64,000 nucleotides of DNA from Tenebrio molitor (GCF_963966145.1 NC_091048.1:2232001-2296000); one strand, 5' to 3'; counted from the stretch's first letter, positions 33,102-45,264 are shown. Notes: a model not told the origin generated them from the letters alone. Numbers and translations are program-made.

Positions 33102-34735
33102 ATGTTCGCCATCTACTTGGGATGCTTGCTCCTCCTCTTGTACTACCTGTACCAGAAGACCTACAGCTACTGGTCGTCCAGGGGCGTACCTTTCGACAAA
33201 CCCTTCTTAATCTTTGGCAGTTTCTTCGACATAGCAGCTCGAAAGAAACACATCTTCCACGTGCTTCGAGAGATCTACGACAAGTTTGACACCCCCTACG
33301 TGGGAATATATATCTTAAACCAACCCACCCTGATCGTGCGGAGTCCCGAAATCCTCAAGAGAATCCTAGTGAAGGATTTCGACAAGTTCCTTAACAGAAA
33401 AGTGGCATCGAACGAATCCGTCGATCCCATCGCTGCTCACACTCTCTTCAGTTCGAAGGACCAGATTTGGCGAGGTATTCGCGCCAAGATCTCTCCAGTT
33501 TTCACTTCGGGAAAAATGAAGTTGATGCTGCCTCTGATGAAAGAGTGCGCCGAAGACTTGAACGCCTACTTGACCAAGCGCGCAGGGGAGACACTCGAGT
33601 TTCGAAATGTGACGAAGAAGTACTCGGTAGATATCATCTCTTCATGTGCTTTTGGGGTCAATTCCTATTGCCTCAAAGACGACAACTCGGAGATTATGCA
33701 AGTTGCCACAAAACTGCTCGACTTGAAGTCGTTCGTCAGGAATTTCTCCGTCTTCAGTTTCTTCTTCGTGCCGAAGTTCGTCGACATCTTCAGAGTGACG
33801 TTTCTGGACAAGACTGCGTCAGATTATTTGATCAAGATGTTCCAGAGTACGATCGCGGAACGTCAAAAGAAGAACATCGTCAGGAATGACCTGATCGATC
33901 TACTCAGCAATCTCAAAGACAACGAGAAGTTTACAGATGAGTACAAGTTTGGTCGGTGTTGTTGATGATATTCTGTAGAATTGTGTTGACTGTTGGTTTT
34001 CAGATGACATCAAGATGGCGGCTCAAGCTCTGACGTTCTTCTCGGCCGGAAACGACACCACTTCGTTGACAATCTCTTTCACTCTGTATGAGCTGGCCTT
34101 GAACCCAACCATTCAAGATCGATTGAGACAAGAAGTACAAGAAACTTTTGCTAAACATGGGGACTTCACTTATGACGCCATCTACGAAATGAAGTACTTG
34201 GACATGGTTGTCAACGGTAAGTTTACCACTTCTAACTTCTTGTCCCAAGCAAATTATTTTAGAAACATTGAGAAAGTACCCATTGACCAGTTTCTTGAAT
34301 CGGAAGTCTGCGAGCAAGTACACCTTCGAAGAAACTGGATTCACTTTGGACGAAGATGTTGCCATTTTAATCCCAGTCGCTGGATTGCACTTCGACCCAG
34401 AGTACTTCCCAGATCCAGAGAAGTACGACCCTGAGCGATTCTCCGAAGAAAATAAAAACAAAATACAACCGTACACATATTTACCATTTGGAGACGGTCC
34501 AAGGAGTTGTATCGGTACGATTACTTTTAACAACATTCGGATTTGAAACTACTATACAAGTTCTCTCTTAGGACAAAGATTTGGCCTGTTGGTGACCAAA
34601 ATGGCCCTGGCTTACACCCTCAAAGACTTCGCTTTCGAAAGAACTGCTGCTACTGCAGTACCCCTTGTGTTCAATTCTGGTTCGTTTTTCATGCAGACCA
34701 AAACCGGTCTTCACATGAAAGTGGTCAAATTGTAA
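33102..34735 (+). CDS. Cytochrome P450, CYP3-clan (CYP6-like), gene A
   Basis: Exons 33102-33951, 34004-34216, 34263-34514 and 34572-34735 join in phase to 492 residues, a full-length microsomal P450. An N-terminal anchor (YLGCLLLLLYYLY) is followed by a WSSRGVPF proline region. Other landmarks are the I-helix oxygen-activation motif AGNDTTS (298-304), K-helix ETLR (355-358), PERF (411-414) and heme loop FGDGPRSCIG with Cys437. It is an ER-membrane monooxygenase that needs NADPH-P450 reductase. Members of this clan handle xenobiotics and defensive chemicals; the substrate here is unknown. I start at the ATG after the CAG acceptor, not at the upstream TTG. The 3' half is closest to the truncated gene D (shared RKS-SKYTFEE and intron 2). 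Confidence 0.93.
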
Positions 34736-35004
34736 CAGTGAAGAATGATTCTAGAGTCTGGCAAATGAAAAACCTGGAGGACTTATTTCTCTTTAATTGT
34801 AGGTGTAGTTAGAACATAGAAGTTACAAAGATGGCTTAAAAGTAAACAACTCGTTCGGCCTTTACAACTTAGTCAGTTGTCAAACCATGTTGAAATGGTT
34901 AGGTAACAGTAAAATTTGCAAGACTAGTGAATTACATTTTATTAATAATAAATTATATACATACATTATCATTACATTATTTTGTTAATTACCTGATAAG
35001 TCAT
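34736..35004. other. 3' flank duplicated from the gene D locus
   Basis: 34864-35000 aligns with 47410-47540 (ttaattacctgataag at the end of both). Confidence 0.6.
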
Positions 35005-36485
35005 ATACAGACTGATGAACCCATCGAAGGGTATTTTCAACAAGATAATGCTACAGCACATTCTGCTCCTCAAACAATTGCTTATTTGAAAGAATTCTTG
35101 AACACCCGACTGGTGGAATTTCCTGCAAGGTCTCCAGATCTTGCAATAATGAAGTACTTATCCACGCCTCAAAAACACAGTTTTTAGAAGCACACGCCAC
35201 ACTATCGAAGAACTTTGTGGGGCTATTCGCGATTTCGACTACTGCGAGGGCGCTGCTGTTCTGACAATCAGCTGATCGAAAATCCTCCTTTTGAGATTTT
35301 CCATTTGTTTACGTGTTAATTTTTGTGTCCAAAACTCTTTTATTTGTTAATTGTGTGCAGTGTGTTTTTCAGTAAGGTAAGTGTATTCCTTAAAGTAACA
35401 TTTTTTAATGTATGCATCAAAGATTATGATGTAATTTCGTAAAACAGGCGTAAAATAAATAGAGGCGTAAAGATAGGTTATGGTGCATTAAATATTTTGT
35501 TTTCAAAACATTGAAAGTGGAAAACATACTATATGCTGATATTTCAGTTACAGGAAGGCTTTTCTTTGGTTAGCTACAATTTTTAAATACTTGGAGGCTT
35601 CTGCTGACAGTCGATGTGTGGTACAGTGTGATGGGATACAGTACAGCTAATTTTAGACTTTTTTCGTTAAATTTCAATTAAATTTTACTTACAGCAACAA
35701 GTTTTCAATAAAAATACATCAATAAACTAAAAGTCTTTTTATTTAATACAATTACCTTCTCACTTATGATGTCAAGTGCACTACAGTCTACTTTGCCTGT
35801 AATTTTTGATGCAAACTTTCTCTGTGTCGTGTGTCCTTTTGGATAACTTTTGAGAAGGAACAGAAAATTCCTTTTATCGCAATTTTTGGGAAATGCTGCG
35901 TGGAGTTGAAAAAAGTAGAATAAACTACAAACTTTTAACCTCAAATTCGTGGAACTTACGATTTATAAAATCTTCACGTAAAAAATGTTTTCCACATACT
36001 CGCATATGCCGTCTTGCAGGTTTTCTCAATAACAAAACCTTTTCCCAAGCTTTTCTTCTGTCTATACTTTCCTTGCCGCCAAAAAGGTTTATGATTTGCA
36101 CTTTACAACTATTTTAGCGTGGAAAGTAATGAAAGCTGGTCTCTCTGTCTTTCGCTCTGCGTGTGTGACAACCATGGACACAACACTTGGTTTTATCTAC
36201 TTTCTTTTTGCCCATTGTAACATCACTTTTTGTCACTAACCCCCGTGCCTGTGGCCCCTACGCCGTTCATCATGTTATTTTTGCCATTAGCTACGTATTA
36301 AGCGATAATTTTCGGTGATTCGACTTTCCACCGCCAGAGGTCATGTTGCTTATCCGAAATGGCGAATTAGAGATGTTTGTGCTAACATAACCCCCCAACA
36401 ATTGGAAAACGCATTTGACAACATGAAGCGCCAAGTTCGTTGGTGCATTCAAACTGAAGGACAATATTTTGAACATTCGCTCTAA
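35005..36485 (+). pseudogene. Split transposase relic (IS630-Tc1-mariner type) with a later insert
   Basis: 35020-35245 reads FQQDNATAHSAPQ, then FPARSPDLA, then (after a frame change) HTIEEL, the DDE core of a Tc1/mariner-superfamily transposase. The matching C-terminus, RDVCANITPQQLENAF to GQYFEHSL, is at 36357-36485. About 1.1 kb of unrelated DNA separates them and has no recognised gene. The N-terminal half is missing. The whole block lies inside the duplicated P450 and zinc-finger flank, so it was inserted after that duplication. Confidence 0.7.
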
Positions 36486-36659
36486 GAATACCTAAATAAG
36501 TATTTTGTTTTGAGTTTTGCTTTTCCTTTATAAATTTTTGTCATTTTTATATCAGAGTAAACCCCGTGTACAGTGCTGTCAAATATCACTGCTGTGCTGT
36601 CTTTAAAAACTGCATGTTGCCAACTTGATAATAAAGTCACAGCGTACTCTAATTTCGAA

Positions 36660-37512
36660 TTTATTTGAAGGCGCGGTATTATCAAGATTACGTTAAAAAT
36701 ACAGTTTTTCGTTATTAACTTCACAAAGTATCAGATTATCTTTGAGCGAAATATTGTGAATTCAGCAAAAACACGTTTTATTCCAAAGAAGCAAACCTCT
36801 TCATGTGCATCATCAGACTGTTGGAATAGCTGTTGGCACAGTAATAACAATTGTAAGACTTACTCCTCATGAGTCTTCTCGTGTGTTTCCAACTCTTCCC
36901 CCGAGTCAAACCATTTCTCGCACTTGCCGCACCAATCTATCCCATGAATCTTTCTGTGTTTCCTCAACACATCCTTCGACGCGTATTTCTTGTGACAGAT
37001 GTCACACTCCAGATTCCTCGGTTTCTCAATTAGCAGACTCACGTTCTGAACAACGTGAGCCAACTCTTCTCCCTCCTCGCTGTTCACGATTTTCACGTTG
37101 AGAAGCGTCCCGTCGTCAAGCTGGATCAGCGACGACGGAATCAGATTGTCTTGCAGCAAAAAATTCGACTGGAGCTGTTTCAAGATCAGACGCTCGAACT
37201 GAGTCGACTCTGTCAGAGGATTCTGATTTGTTTCGTTCAAGAGCTTCAACTAATTTCCCGAAAACGACATCTGTGTAAAAGCGGGTTTAGATGGTAATCG
37301 CTGTCAAGATAGATTTCGTTTACCTGTTCTTGCATCACCAAATCGTTCTCCAGGTTCTCGCTAGTGATTATCGGTTCGTTTTGCAGACCCTTTTGGTCTT
37401 GCTGATTGAGAACGTCCATCGCAACCGAAGCGAGCAAGTTTGTTACTTTGTTTTTAATTATTTTCTTCGAAGGATTGATGAGGACTGTTGAAGACATTGT
37501 ACTATACTTCAA
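36660..37512 (-). pseudogene. Partial duplicate of the 3' end of the zinc-finger gene
   Basis: It aligns with exons 13-14 and the intron between them of the minus-strand zinc-finger gene (47600-48460). It keeps CDICHKKYASKDVLRKHRKIH-type sequence and the spacer LIPSSLIQLDDGTLL. A 9-bp deletion removes residues between the last two fingers (HGIDWCGKC against HGIDKKFRCGKC). A frameshift then gives a stop right after THEE. The 5' exons are absent and homology ends near 37480, so it is a dead fragment. Confidence 0.85.
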
Positions 37513-37968
37513 CAGTTCTTTGACTCGTGGAATTGCACTCGTGGGACTTTGGGGGACACAGAATCAGAATTTTGCCCTGATTTATTTACAATTAGGTACA
37601 GATATTTCAGCCAGGTAATGATAATTCCTTTAAAATAATTATTTCTTCGTATTACTATTTGATACGTTACTTTAACACACTAAAAGATTAGATAACAGAA
37701 TCAAAAATATAAATAAAAATACTTTATGAAGGTTATCATGGCCCAGTAAGGTCAACGTAAACAAAACCCAAGATCATTGATTAATTTAAAAAATGACTTA
37801 TTCAATTCGAGATAAACGAAATTCTCCTCAAATAAAAAATTATTGCGACTTTATCTTGACGTACCCACTCAAAAACTGTGCTAGTTACCTAATAAAAGAA
37901 CATACCTAATATTTTATGGTAGTTTTCTATCAGTTACAATTACAAAAAAATTAACTAATCGATTTCAG
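37513..37968. other. Upstream region of P450-B
   Basis: It carries the same upstream block as P450-A (tgataattccttt, cagaatcaaaaatataaata). No other feature. Confidence 0.5.
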
Positions 37969-39602
37969 ATGTTCGTCGTCTACATGGGATGCATACTCCT
38001 ACTCTTGTACTACCTGTACCAGAAGACCTACAGCTACTGGTCTTCCAGGGGCGTACCTTTCGACAAACCCTTCCTAATCTTCGGCAGCTTCTTCGACGTA
38101 GCAACCCGAAAGAAACACATCTTCCACGTGATTCGAGACATCTACGACAAGTTTGACACCCCCTACGTGGGAATATACATATTGAATCAACCCACCCTGA
38201 TGGTGCGGAGTCCGGAACTCCTCAAGAAAATCCTAGTGAAGGATTTCGACAAGTTCGTTAACAGAAAAGTGGCAGTGAACGAATCCGTCGACCCCATCGC
38301 CGCTCACACTCTCTTCACTGCGAAGGACCAGATGTGGCGAGGTCTTCGCGCCAAGATCTCACCAGTTTTCACGTCGGGAAAAATGAAGTTAATGGTGCCT
38401 CTTATGAAACAGTGCGCCGAAGACTTGAACGCCTACTTGGACCAGCGCGCGGGGGAGACACTCGAGTTTCGAAACGTGACGAAGAAGTACACGGTGGACA
38501 TCATCTCTTCGTGTGCTTTTGGGGTCAGTTCCTATTGTCTCAAAGACGACAATTCGGAGATTATGCAAGTTGCCACAAAACTGCTCGACCTCAAGTCGTT
38601 CGTCAGAAGCTTCTCCATCTTCTGTTTCTTCTTCATGCCGAAGTTAGTCGATATATTCAGATTGACGCTTCTGGACAAAGTCGCGTCAGATCACTTCATC
38701 AAGATGTTCAAAAGTACGATCGCGGAACGTCAGAATAAGAACATCGTGAGGAATGACCTGATCGATCAACTCAACAATCTCAAAGACAACGAGAAGTTTA
38801 CAGATGAGTACAAGTTTGGTCGGTGTTGTTGATGAGATCATGTGGAGTTGTGTTGACTGTCGGTTTTCAGATGACATCAAGATGGCGGCTCAAGCTCTGG
38901 AGTTTTTCGCGGCCGGAAACGACACGACTTCGTTGACGATCTCTTTCGCTCTCTATGAGCTGGCCTTGAACCCAACCATTCAAGATCGATTGAGACAAGA
39001 ACTAAAAGAAACTTTTGCTAAACATGGGGACTTCACTTATGATGCCATCTACGAAATGAAGTACTTGGACATGGTTGTCAACGGTAAGTTTACCACTTTT
39101 GACTTCTTGCCTCACACAAATTATTTTAGAAACACTGAGAATGTACCCTTTGACCACGTTCTTGAACCGGAGTACTACGACCAAGTACACCTTCGAAGAA
39201 ACTGGATTCACTTTGGACGAAGATGTTTCCATTTTAGTTCCAGTCGCTGGACTACACTTCGACGCAGAGTACTTTCCTGATCCAGAGAAGTACGACCCTG
39301 AGCGATTCTCCGAAGAAAATAAAAACAAAATACAACCGTACACATATTTGCCATTTGGTGACGGTCCAAGGAATTGTATCGGTACTTTCAACAACATTCG
39401 GATTTGAAACTTCTGTACAAGGTCTCTCTTAGGACAAAGATTTGGCCTGTTGGTGACCAAAATGGCGCTGGCTTACACTGTCAAAGACTTCGCCTTCGAA
39501 AGAACTGCCGCTACTGCAGTACCCCTTGGGCTCGATCCTGCCTCGTTGTTCTTAGAGAACAAAACCGGTCTTCACATGAAAGTGGTCAAAGTGAAACAAT
39601 GA
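37969..39602 (+). CDS. Cytochrome P450, CYP3-clan (CYP6-like), gene B
   Basis: Exons 37969-38818, 38871-39083, 39130-39381 and 39433-39602 give 494 residues. Landmarks are an anchor MGCILLLLYYLY, AGNDTTS, ETLRMYPLTTF, PERF and heme loop FGDGPRNCIG (Cys437). The reading frame ends in VKVKQ, two residues longer than A and C and shared with the truncated gene D. Phases and intron positions are the same as in gene A. In the substrate-recognition region after ETLR it reads LNRSTTTKY where A has LNRKSASKY. No defect seen; expected to be active. Confidence 0.93.
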
Positions 39603-40008
39603 AGCTTAATTATTTTAGAGACTGATAAATCAATACAGTGGAAAATTTATTTCTCTTTTATTTTAGGTATAAGTAGTTGGAACTTAAGAAGTTACAAAGA
39701 CATCTTAATGGGGAATGGAGCTCTTTTTACAATTCCATGGCCGGTTTGACAGTAACATTAGTTCGTCGATTGACCGGTGGCGCTGTTGCGATGACAAGAT
39801 TTGTTAAATCCAACCAACATTATTACAATTAAACTTAAAATGCATTTATAAAGATAAAAGTTTCGTTAAAAAGTCAGTGGAAACAAATTCTTAATGAACC
39901 ATTCAGCAAACGTGAAGAAAATAAAGTGCTACAGAAGTTATGTATGCCAATAATCGTGAAAAGTTATCTCACATTTCTCTCGTAATACTTACTTAGTCTT
40001 ATTTATGG

Positions 40009-41384
40009 CAGTGGCGGCTCCTCCGAGGAGGCAACGGAGGCAGTGCCTCCCCAAATAAAATTAAATAAAAAGAAAATAAAAAATATAATACTTAATTAAA
40101 TATTATATTAAATCATATTATTTATGAATATATTTGCTTATAAATGATAATTATTCTCTTAAAAATGTGTTACAAGAAGATTTTAGCGGTTAGCATTTGT
40201 TGCTTTTGTCGGCCGGAGGCAGAGTTTAATTTAGCGCAGCATTGTTCGCCGCTAAGCGGACGAAAATGCATGGAAATGCGCCTAACTAGCATCGAGGCTC
40301 TCGGAATAAATCGTTTTGTGCCCGAGAAATGACTTCGGCCGGAGGCTTGCCTTGTTTACAGACGTCACGATTCATGTACATATGACCATCGCGGGAACGA
40401 ACGCTGTTGGGTCTCGAACTGTAGCCGAGCTCTGACGAGTCTTGACTCTTGACCACGCACCGGTGGTCGTTTACAAGTGTAGATTGTAGGTGCTCGTTTG
40501 TTTTTGTTTTGGATTTGGAGTGGTATTATTGGTCCCTGGTCAAAAGTCCGTGTTTTAGAATTTATTTTTATATTGTTTAATAAAATGAAGAAAGATGTGG
40601 AAATTAAAGATTGCGAAGATGTTATTGATTAATTATTAAATCATCCATTTAATTCATTGTCTTACGACAAATTGTAAAAAGTCAAGATCAGCCACAACCA
40701 AATTTAACCGGCCTTACATGCGTAAGTGGAAAGCAGAAACGGTAATTTAACACTACGTGGTTACGTGGGTTCAGAAATGCACACGACTAGTCGGAAGTGT
40801 GAACAAAAATTTGTTGTTTTGTTGGCCTTGCATGCTACATATTTGCTGTTGAAACAGAAAACACGGTTTAGTCGCGTTTAAGATTTAATGATCTTAAAAA
40901 TATTGCCCTTTGTATCGAACGACACCAAAAATCAAAATACAACAAATATTATGTACAGTCGCGAGCAATAAATTTTGGTCGCCAAGGTCATTCTTTGACG
41001 CAATTGAAATGCTCAATTGTAAAACAGTCGTAAATGTCATAACCTATCATCATGTTGTATGACATTAATTGTCATTTTGTTCTCATTTTTTTGACATGGG
41101 CATAATCAGGCAGGGAAATTTTTTAAATTTGTGATAATCTAACCAAATTTTGAAATGACATTGACGGCCAAAATTTATTGCTCGCGACAGTAGGTTCATA
41201 TCTTCTACAAAAAAGAAGATTGAATATTTTTACCTGATATTTTTACTTAACAACGTACTGGTAAGCATTTTGGGGCACCCGGTATAGTGTATTTAAAAAA
41301 AATATTATTATGGTGTATTTATTATTTATTACTATGTTTGTTCAAGTTTGCCTCCTCAACAATAAAACCCACGAGCCGCCACTG
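40009..41384. mobile_element. Non-autonomous hAT element, 1376 bp
   Basis: Termini cagtggcggctc and gagccgccactg are flanked by an 8-bp direct repeat ATTTATGG (40001-40008 and 41385-41392), diagnostic of hAT insertion. Inside, 40585-40740 keeps broken frames (LLNHPFNSLSYDKL, QDQPQPNLTG) like the start of a zinc-finger (TTF/ZMYM-type) hAT transposase; the catalytic part is missing. A 235-bp Tc1/mariner MITE is nested at 40956-41190. Confidence 0.85.
40956..41190. mobile_element. Short Tc1/mariner-type MITE nested in the hAT element
   Basis: 235 bp with cagtcgcgagcaataaattt ends, and TA at 40954-40955 and 41191-41192. It matches the outer parts of 27316-27948 almost throughout and lacks the retroelement fragment. 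Confidence 0.85.
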
Positions 41385-41392
41385 ATTTATGG

Positions 41393-41930
41393 AATAATTT
41401 TCATATTATATAAAATACGCTACTACTATTTTAAGCGACTATGAAAATATAAGTAAGTACTTATATGAAAGGCTTTTATGAATGTACTGCTTGACAAGAA
41501 TAGCTTGGCGGATGAAATCTGCAGAAGAGGAAACGAGAGAAAGGCTGTAAGACAAGGCTAGGGTTGTAGGTACGATACACTCAACGAAGCAAAACTGCTA
41601 AACAGCCCAGACATGAAGCTTGAAGCGTTTTGTTATGTTTATATATTTTTTAAACCTATGAGGTTCGTTTAAATTTAGATAAGCAACCAATTTTGTTCTA
41701 GTTGAGCCTTTTATTCAAAATTCATAAACCTTTGCAAGAGGAATTAATTCCGTTCCAGCTTCTCCTTCTTGTTGAATAAATTCTAATATATTTCCAATGT
41801 TTTCTCTATTGTGCCCGCTTAAAACTTGATTCGTCACCTTACTCACGACAGTCATTATTAACACACTATTAACAAACACAAAGGAAAAGCAGTAGCTCTG
41901 AAAATAATAGTTATTTACACTACGAGAGAA
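41393..41930. other. No supported gene
   Basis: Short frames only; nothing recognised. Confidence 0.4.
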
Positions 41931-42030
41931 GAAGGTAAAGCTTTTGTTCACGCGAATTGCATGCTCGGCCACGACGCGCAGCGGAGTGGACGATGCAATT
42001 CAAGTGAACAAAAGCGGCCTTACTCTCCAT
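41931..42030. repeat. GC-centred foldback
   Basis: Arms aaggtaaagcttttgttcac / gaattgcat and their inverses (atgcaattc / gtgaacaaaagcggcctta) enclose cacgacgcgcagcggagtgg, nearly the same centre as the hairpin at 315-455, although the arms are unrelated. Confidence 0.65.
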
Positions 42031-42391
42031 CGTCAGTACCATGCGCACTTCATAACCTAATACGCCCACTTTAGAGCCTAACACGCCCCTTTTACCTTCG
42101 CTACATATAAAATACATCACACTCCCACCACGGCAAAACACACCCACATCATGGCCCCCATTTCACTTTCACCAATTTCTTGACTCAACGCACAAACCTG
42201 TATATTTCAAATTTTTTAAGTCGTCAGATTGGCATCGTGGGATCATGGGTAGGTACACAGCATTGAAACTGGATTTATTTAAGTATCATTACAGATATTT
42301 CTACCTTCTAGGTACTCAGACTAATGAGGATTCCTTTGAAACAATTATTTCTTCTTATTACTATTTCATGAATTATTTGGAGACAGTACAA
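42031..42391. other. Upstream region of P450-C, part 1
   Basis: 42300-42390 is the conserved P450 upstream block, interrupted by the retroelement fragment that follows. Confidence 0.4.
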
Positions 42392-42400
42392 GGTTACACA

Positions 42401-42611
42401 AAGAAGCCATCGATTTCATTAATATAATCGGAAACCGACTTATTCCGGATTCAGGCGATTCAAAATCAAAGAAATTCCTTTTCGAGAGGATTTCCCTTGC
42501 TATTCAACGTGGAAACGCTGCAAGCATTCGGGGCACTTTTCCAGATTCCGCATTATTACCGGAAATTTTTGCATTGTAAATCAAAAATGTTATGTAATTA
42601 TGTTATCAATA
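42401..42611 (+). mobile_element. Second 5'-truncated copy of the same retroelement
   Basis: The plus strand reads KEAIDFINIIGNRL, SGDSKSKKFL, ISLAIQRGNA and RGTFPDSA, and terminates at TAA after IFAL, followed by a short ATGTTA-rich tail. It is flanked by ggttacacaa (42392-42401) and ggttacacaa (42613-42622), a target duplication. It splits the conserved P450 upstream block, about 260 bp before the P450-C start. Confidence 0.65.
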
Positions 42612-42872
42612 CAGGTTACACAATAGAATCAAAATTTATTAAAGGTTATCAATTATAATGACGTAACAAGAACAACACAGACAAAAAGCGAAGATAATTG
42701 GTTATTTTAAATTATTTATTTATAAACCAAGCTCATCTTAAATAAAAACTGATTGCGACTTTATCTTGACTTATTCAAGAAGTGTTACTAGTTAATAGCA
42801 GTAGATACTTAATATTTTATGGCAGTTTTCTATCAGTTAAAATTACAAACATTTTTAACTAATCGTTTTCAG

Positions 42873-44505
42873 ATGTTCGCCGTCTGCTTGGGATGCTTAC
42901 TTCTCCTCTTGTACTACCTGTACCAGAAGACCTACAGCTACTGGTCTTCCAGGGGCGTACCTTTCGACAAACCCTTCCTAATCTTCGGCAGCTTCTTCGA
43001 CGTAGCAGCCCGAAAGAAACACATCTTCCACGTGATTCGAGAGATCTACTACAAGTTTGACACCCCCTACGTGGGAATATACATCTTGAACCAACCCACC
43101 CTGATGGTGCGGAGTCCGGAACTCCTCAAGAAAATCCTAGTAAAGGATTTCGACAAGTTTGTTAACAGAAAGGTGGCACTGAACGAATCTATCGACCCCA
43201 TCGCCGCTAACGCCCTCTTCAGTGCGAAGGACCAGATATGGCGAGGTCTCCGCGCCAAGATCACTCCAGTTTTCACGTCGGGAAAAATGAAGCTGATGGT
43301 GCCTCTTATGAAAGAGTGCGCCGAAGATTTGAACGCCTACTTGGACCAGCGCGCGGGGGAGACACTCGAGTTTCGAAACGTGACGAAGATGTACGCGGTG
43401 GACATCATCTCTTCGTGTGCTTTTGGGGTCAACTCCTACTGCCTCAAAGACGAAAACTCGGAGATTATGAAAGTTGCTACAAGACTGCTCGACTTGAAGT
43501 CGTTCGTCAGGAACTTCTCCGTCTTCAGTTTCTTCTTCATGCCGAAGTTCGTCGATATATTCAGGTTGACGCTTCTGGACAAAGTGGCGTCAGACCATTT
43601 GACCAAGATCTTCAAAAGTACGATCGCGGAACGTCAGAATAAGAACATCGTCAGGAACGACCTGATCGATCAACTCAACAATCTCAAACACAACGAGAAG
43701 TTTACAGATGAGTACAAGTTTGGTCGGTATTGTTGATGATGTTTTGTGGAGTTTTGTTGACTGTCGTTTTCAGATGACATCAAGATGGCGGCTCAAGCTC
43801 TGTCGTTTTTCTCGGCCGGAAACGACACCACTTCGTTGACGATCTCTTTCACTCTGTATGAGCTGGCTTTGAACCCAACCATTCAAGATCGATTGAGACA
43901 AGAAGTACAAGAAACTTTTGCTAAACATGGGGACTTCACTTATGACGCCATCTACGAAATGAAGTACTTGGACATGGTTGTGAACGGTAAGTTCACCACT
44001 TATGACTTCTTGTCTCATAAAAATTATTTTAGAAACACTGAGAAAGTACCCTTTGACCACCTTCTTGAACCGGAATACTGCCAGAAAGTACACTTTCGAA
44101 GAAACTGGATTCACTTTGGACGAAGATGTTTCCATTTTAATTCCAGTCGCTGGACTACACTTCGACCCAGAGTACTTCCCTGATCCAGAGAAGTACGACC
44201 CTGAGCGATTCTCCGAAGAAAATAAAAACAAAATACCACCGTACACATTTTTGCCATTTGGAGACGGTCCAAGGAATTGTATCGGTAGGAGTACTTTCAA
44301 CAACATTGGGACTTGAAACTACTGTACAAGTTCTCTCTTAGGACAAAGATTTGGCCTGTTGGTGACCAAAATGGCCCTGGCTTACACTCTCAAAGACTTC
44401 GCCTTCGAAAGAACTGCCGCTACTGCAGTACCCCTTGGGTTCGATCCTGCCTCGTTGTTCTTGCAGAACAAAACCGGTCTTCACATGAAAGTGGTCAAAG
44501 TGTAA
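42873..44505 (+). CDS. Cytochrome P450, CYP3-clan (CYP6-like), gene C
   Basis: Exons 42873-43722, 43774-43986, 44033-44284 and 44342-44505 give 492 residues. The anchor (CLGCLLLLLYYLY), AGNDTTS, ETLRKYPLTTF, PERF and FGDGPRNCIG (Cys437) are all present, so it is a complete ER monooxygenase. The start is the ATG after a gttttcag acceptor-like sequence; an in-frame ATG 54 bp upstream is less likely because the A and B paralogues lack it. Private changes include LNRNTARKY after the K-helix and AANALFSAKDQIW in the B-C region. Confidence 0.92.
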
Positions 44506-44603
44506 CAGTGAAGCCCAATTATTTTAGAATCTCACAAATCAAAAAAGTGGAAGAATTATTTCTCTTTTATTTTAGGTAGTTGGAACTTAAGAAGTTATAG
44601 AGA

Positions 44604-45264
44604 GAGGGGCGGCTGGTGTATAAGTGCTGCAGATCTGCAGAATTCCCAAATTTTTGTTATACATTCTAATTTTAATTTCAGTAATAAAACAGTGATTAAT
44701 TATTTTACATTAAAAAAATTTAAAATGATTGCTATGCTCCATTGTGACGCGCGAAACGACTTCCATTAAGTCAAATAACGATTTGTGGTCGGTGCCGCAG
44801 CTGGGCGGCTTTTATTGCATTGGGCCACTGGAGCTTAGCTGTGCACCTCTTCGCAGTTCCTTCCAACCGCAAACGCGTCTACAATTCACTAGTAGGATTG
44901 AACGAGAAACTGAGCTGCAAAGGCATCAGTTCATGGAGTAATTTCGCTCGTTATAGAAGTATTATTATACTGTAATTTACAATTTTCGGAAATAAATACA
45001 GTAGGGCGTCGATTATTATCTAAATGGGACTGAGGGTAGTGCCAATAATCCTAAAATATATCTAAAATTAACAAAAAAGTTATAAGAAATATGTTTGATC
45101 TACGACACAGACTCGAATCTATAATAAATTCCGATGTAAGCGGTAATAATTTTAAATTAGGATTCAATGTTCTTATAACTAACATTCGGATAATCAATAC
45201 TTTACTGTAAACAAATTAATAAATTTGCAGAACACCCGCTTTATTTCACCATGAGCCGCACCTG
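44604..45264. mobile_element. hAT-like non-autonomous element, 661 bp
   Basis: Ends gaggggcggctggtg and catgagccgcacctg form imperfect inverted repeats flanked by the 8-bp direct repeat TATAGAGA (44596-44603 and 45265-45272). The corresponding 3' flank of P450-B (gttacaaagacatctt) is uninterrupted. No coding capacity seen. Confidence 0.75.

Noticed and set aside
42819..42872. Upstream in-frame ATG for P450-C
   Set aside because: Not conserved in A or B and lies before the acceptor-like CAG; the aligned start is 42873.
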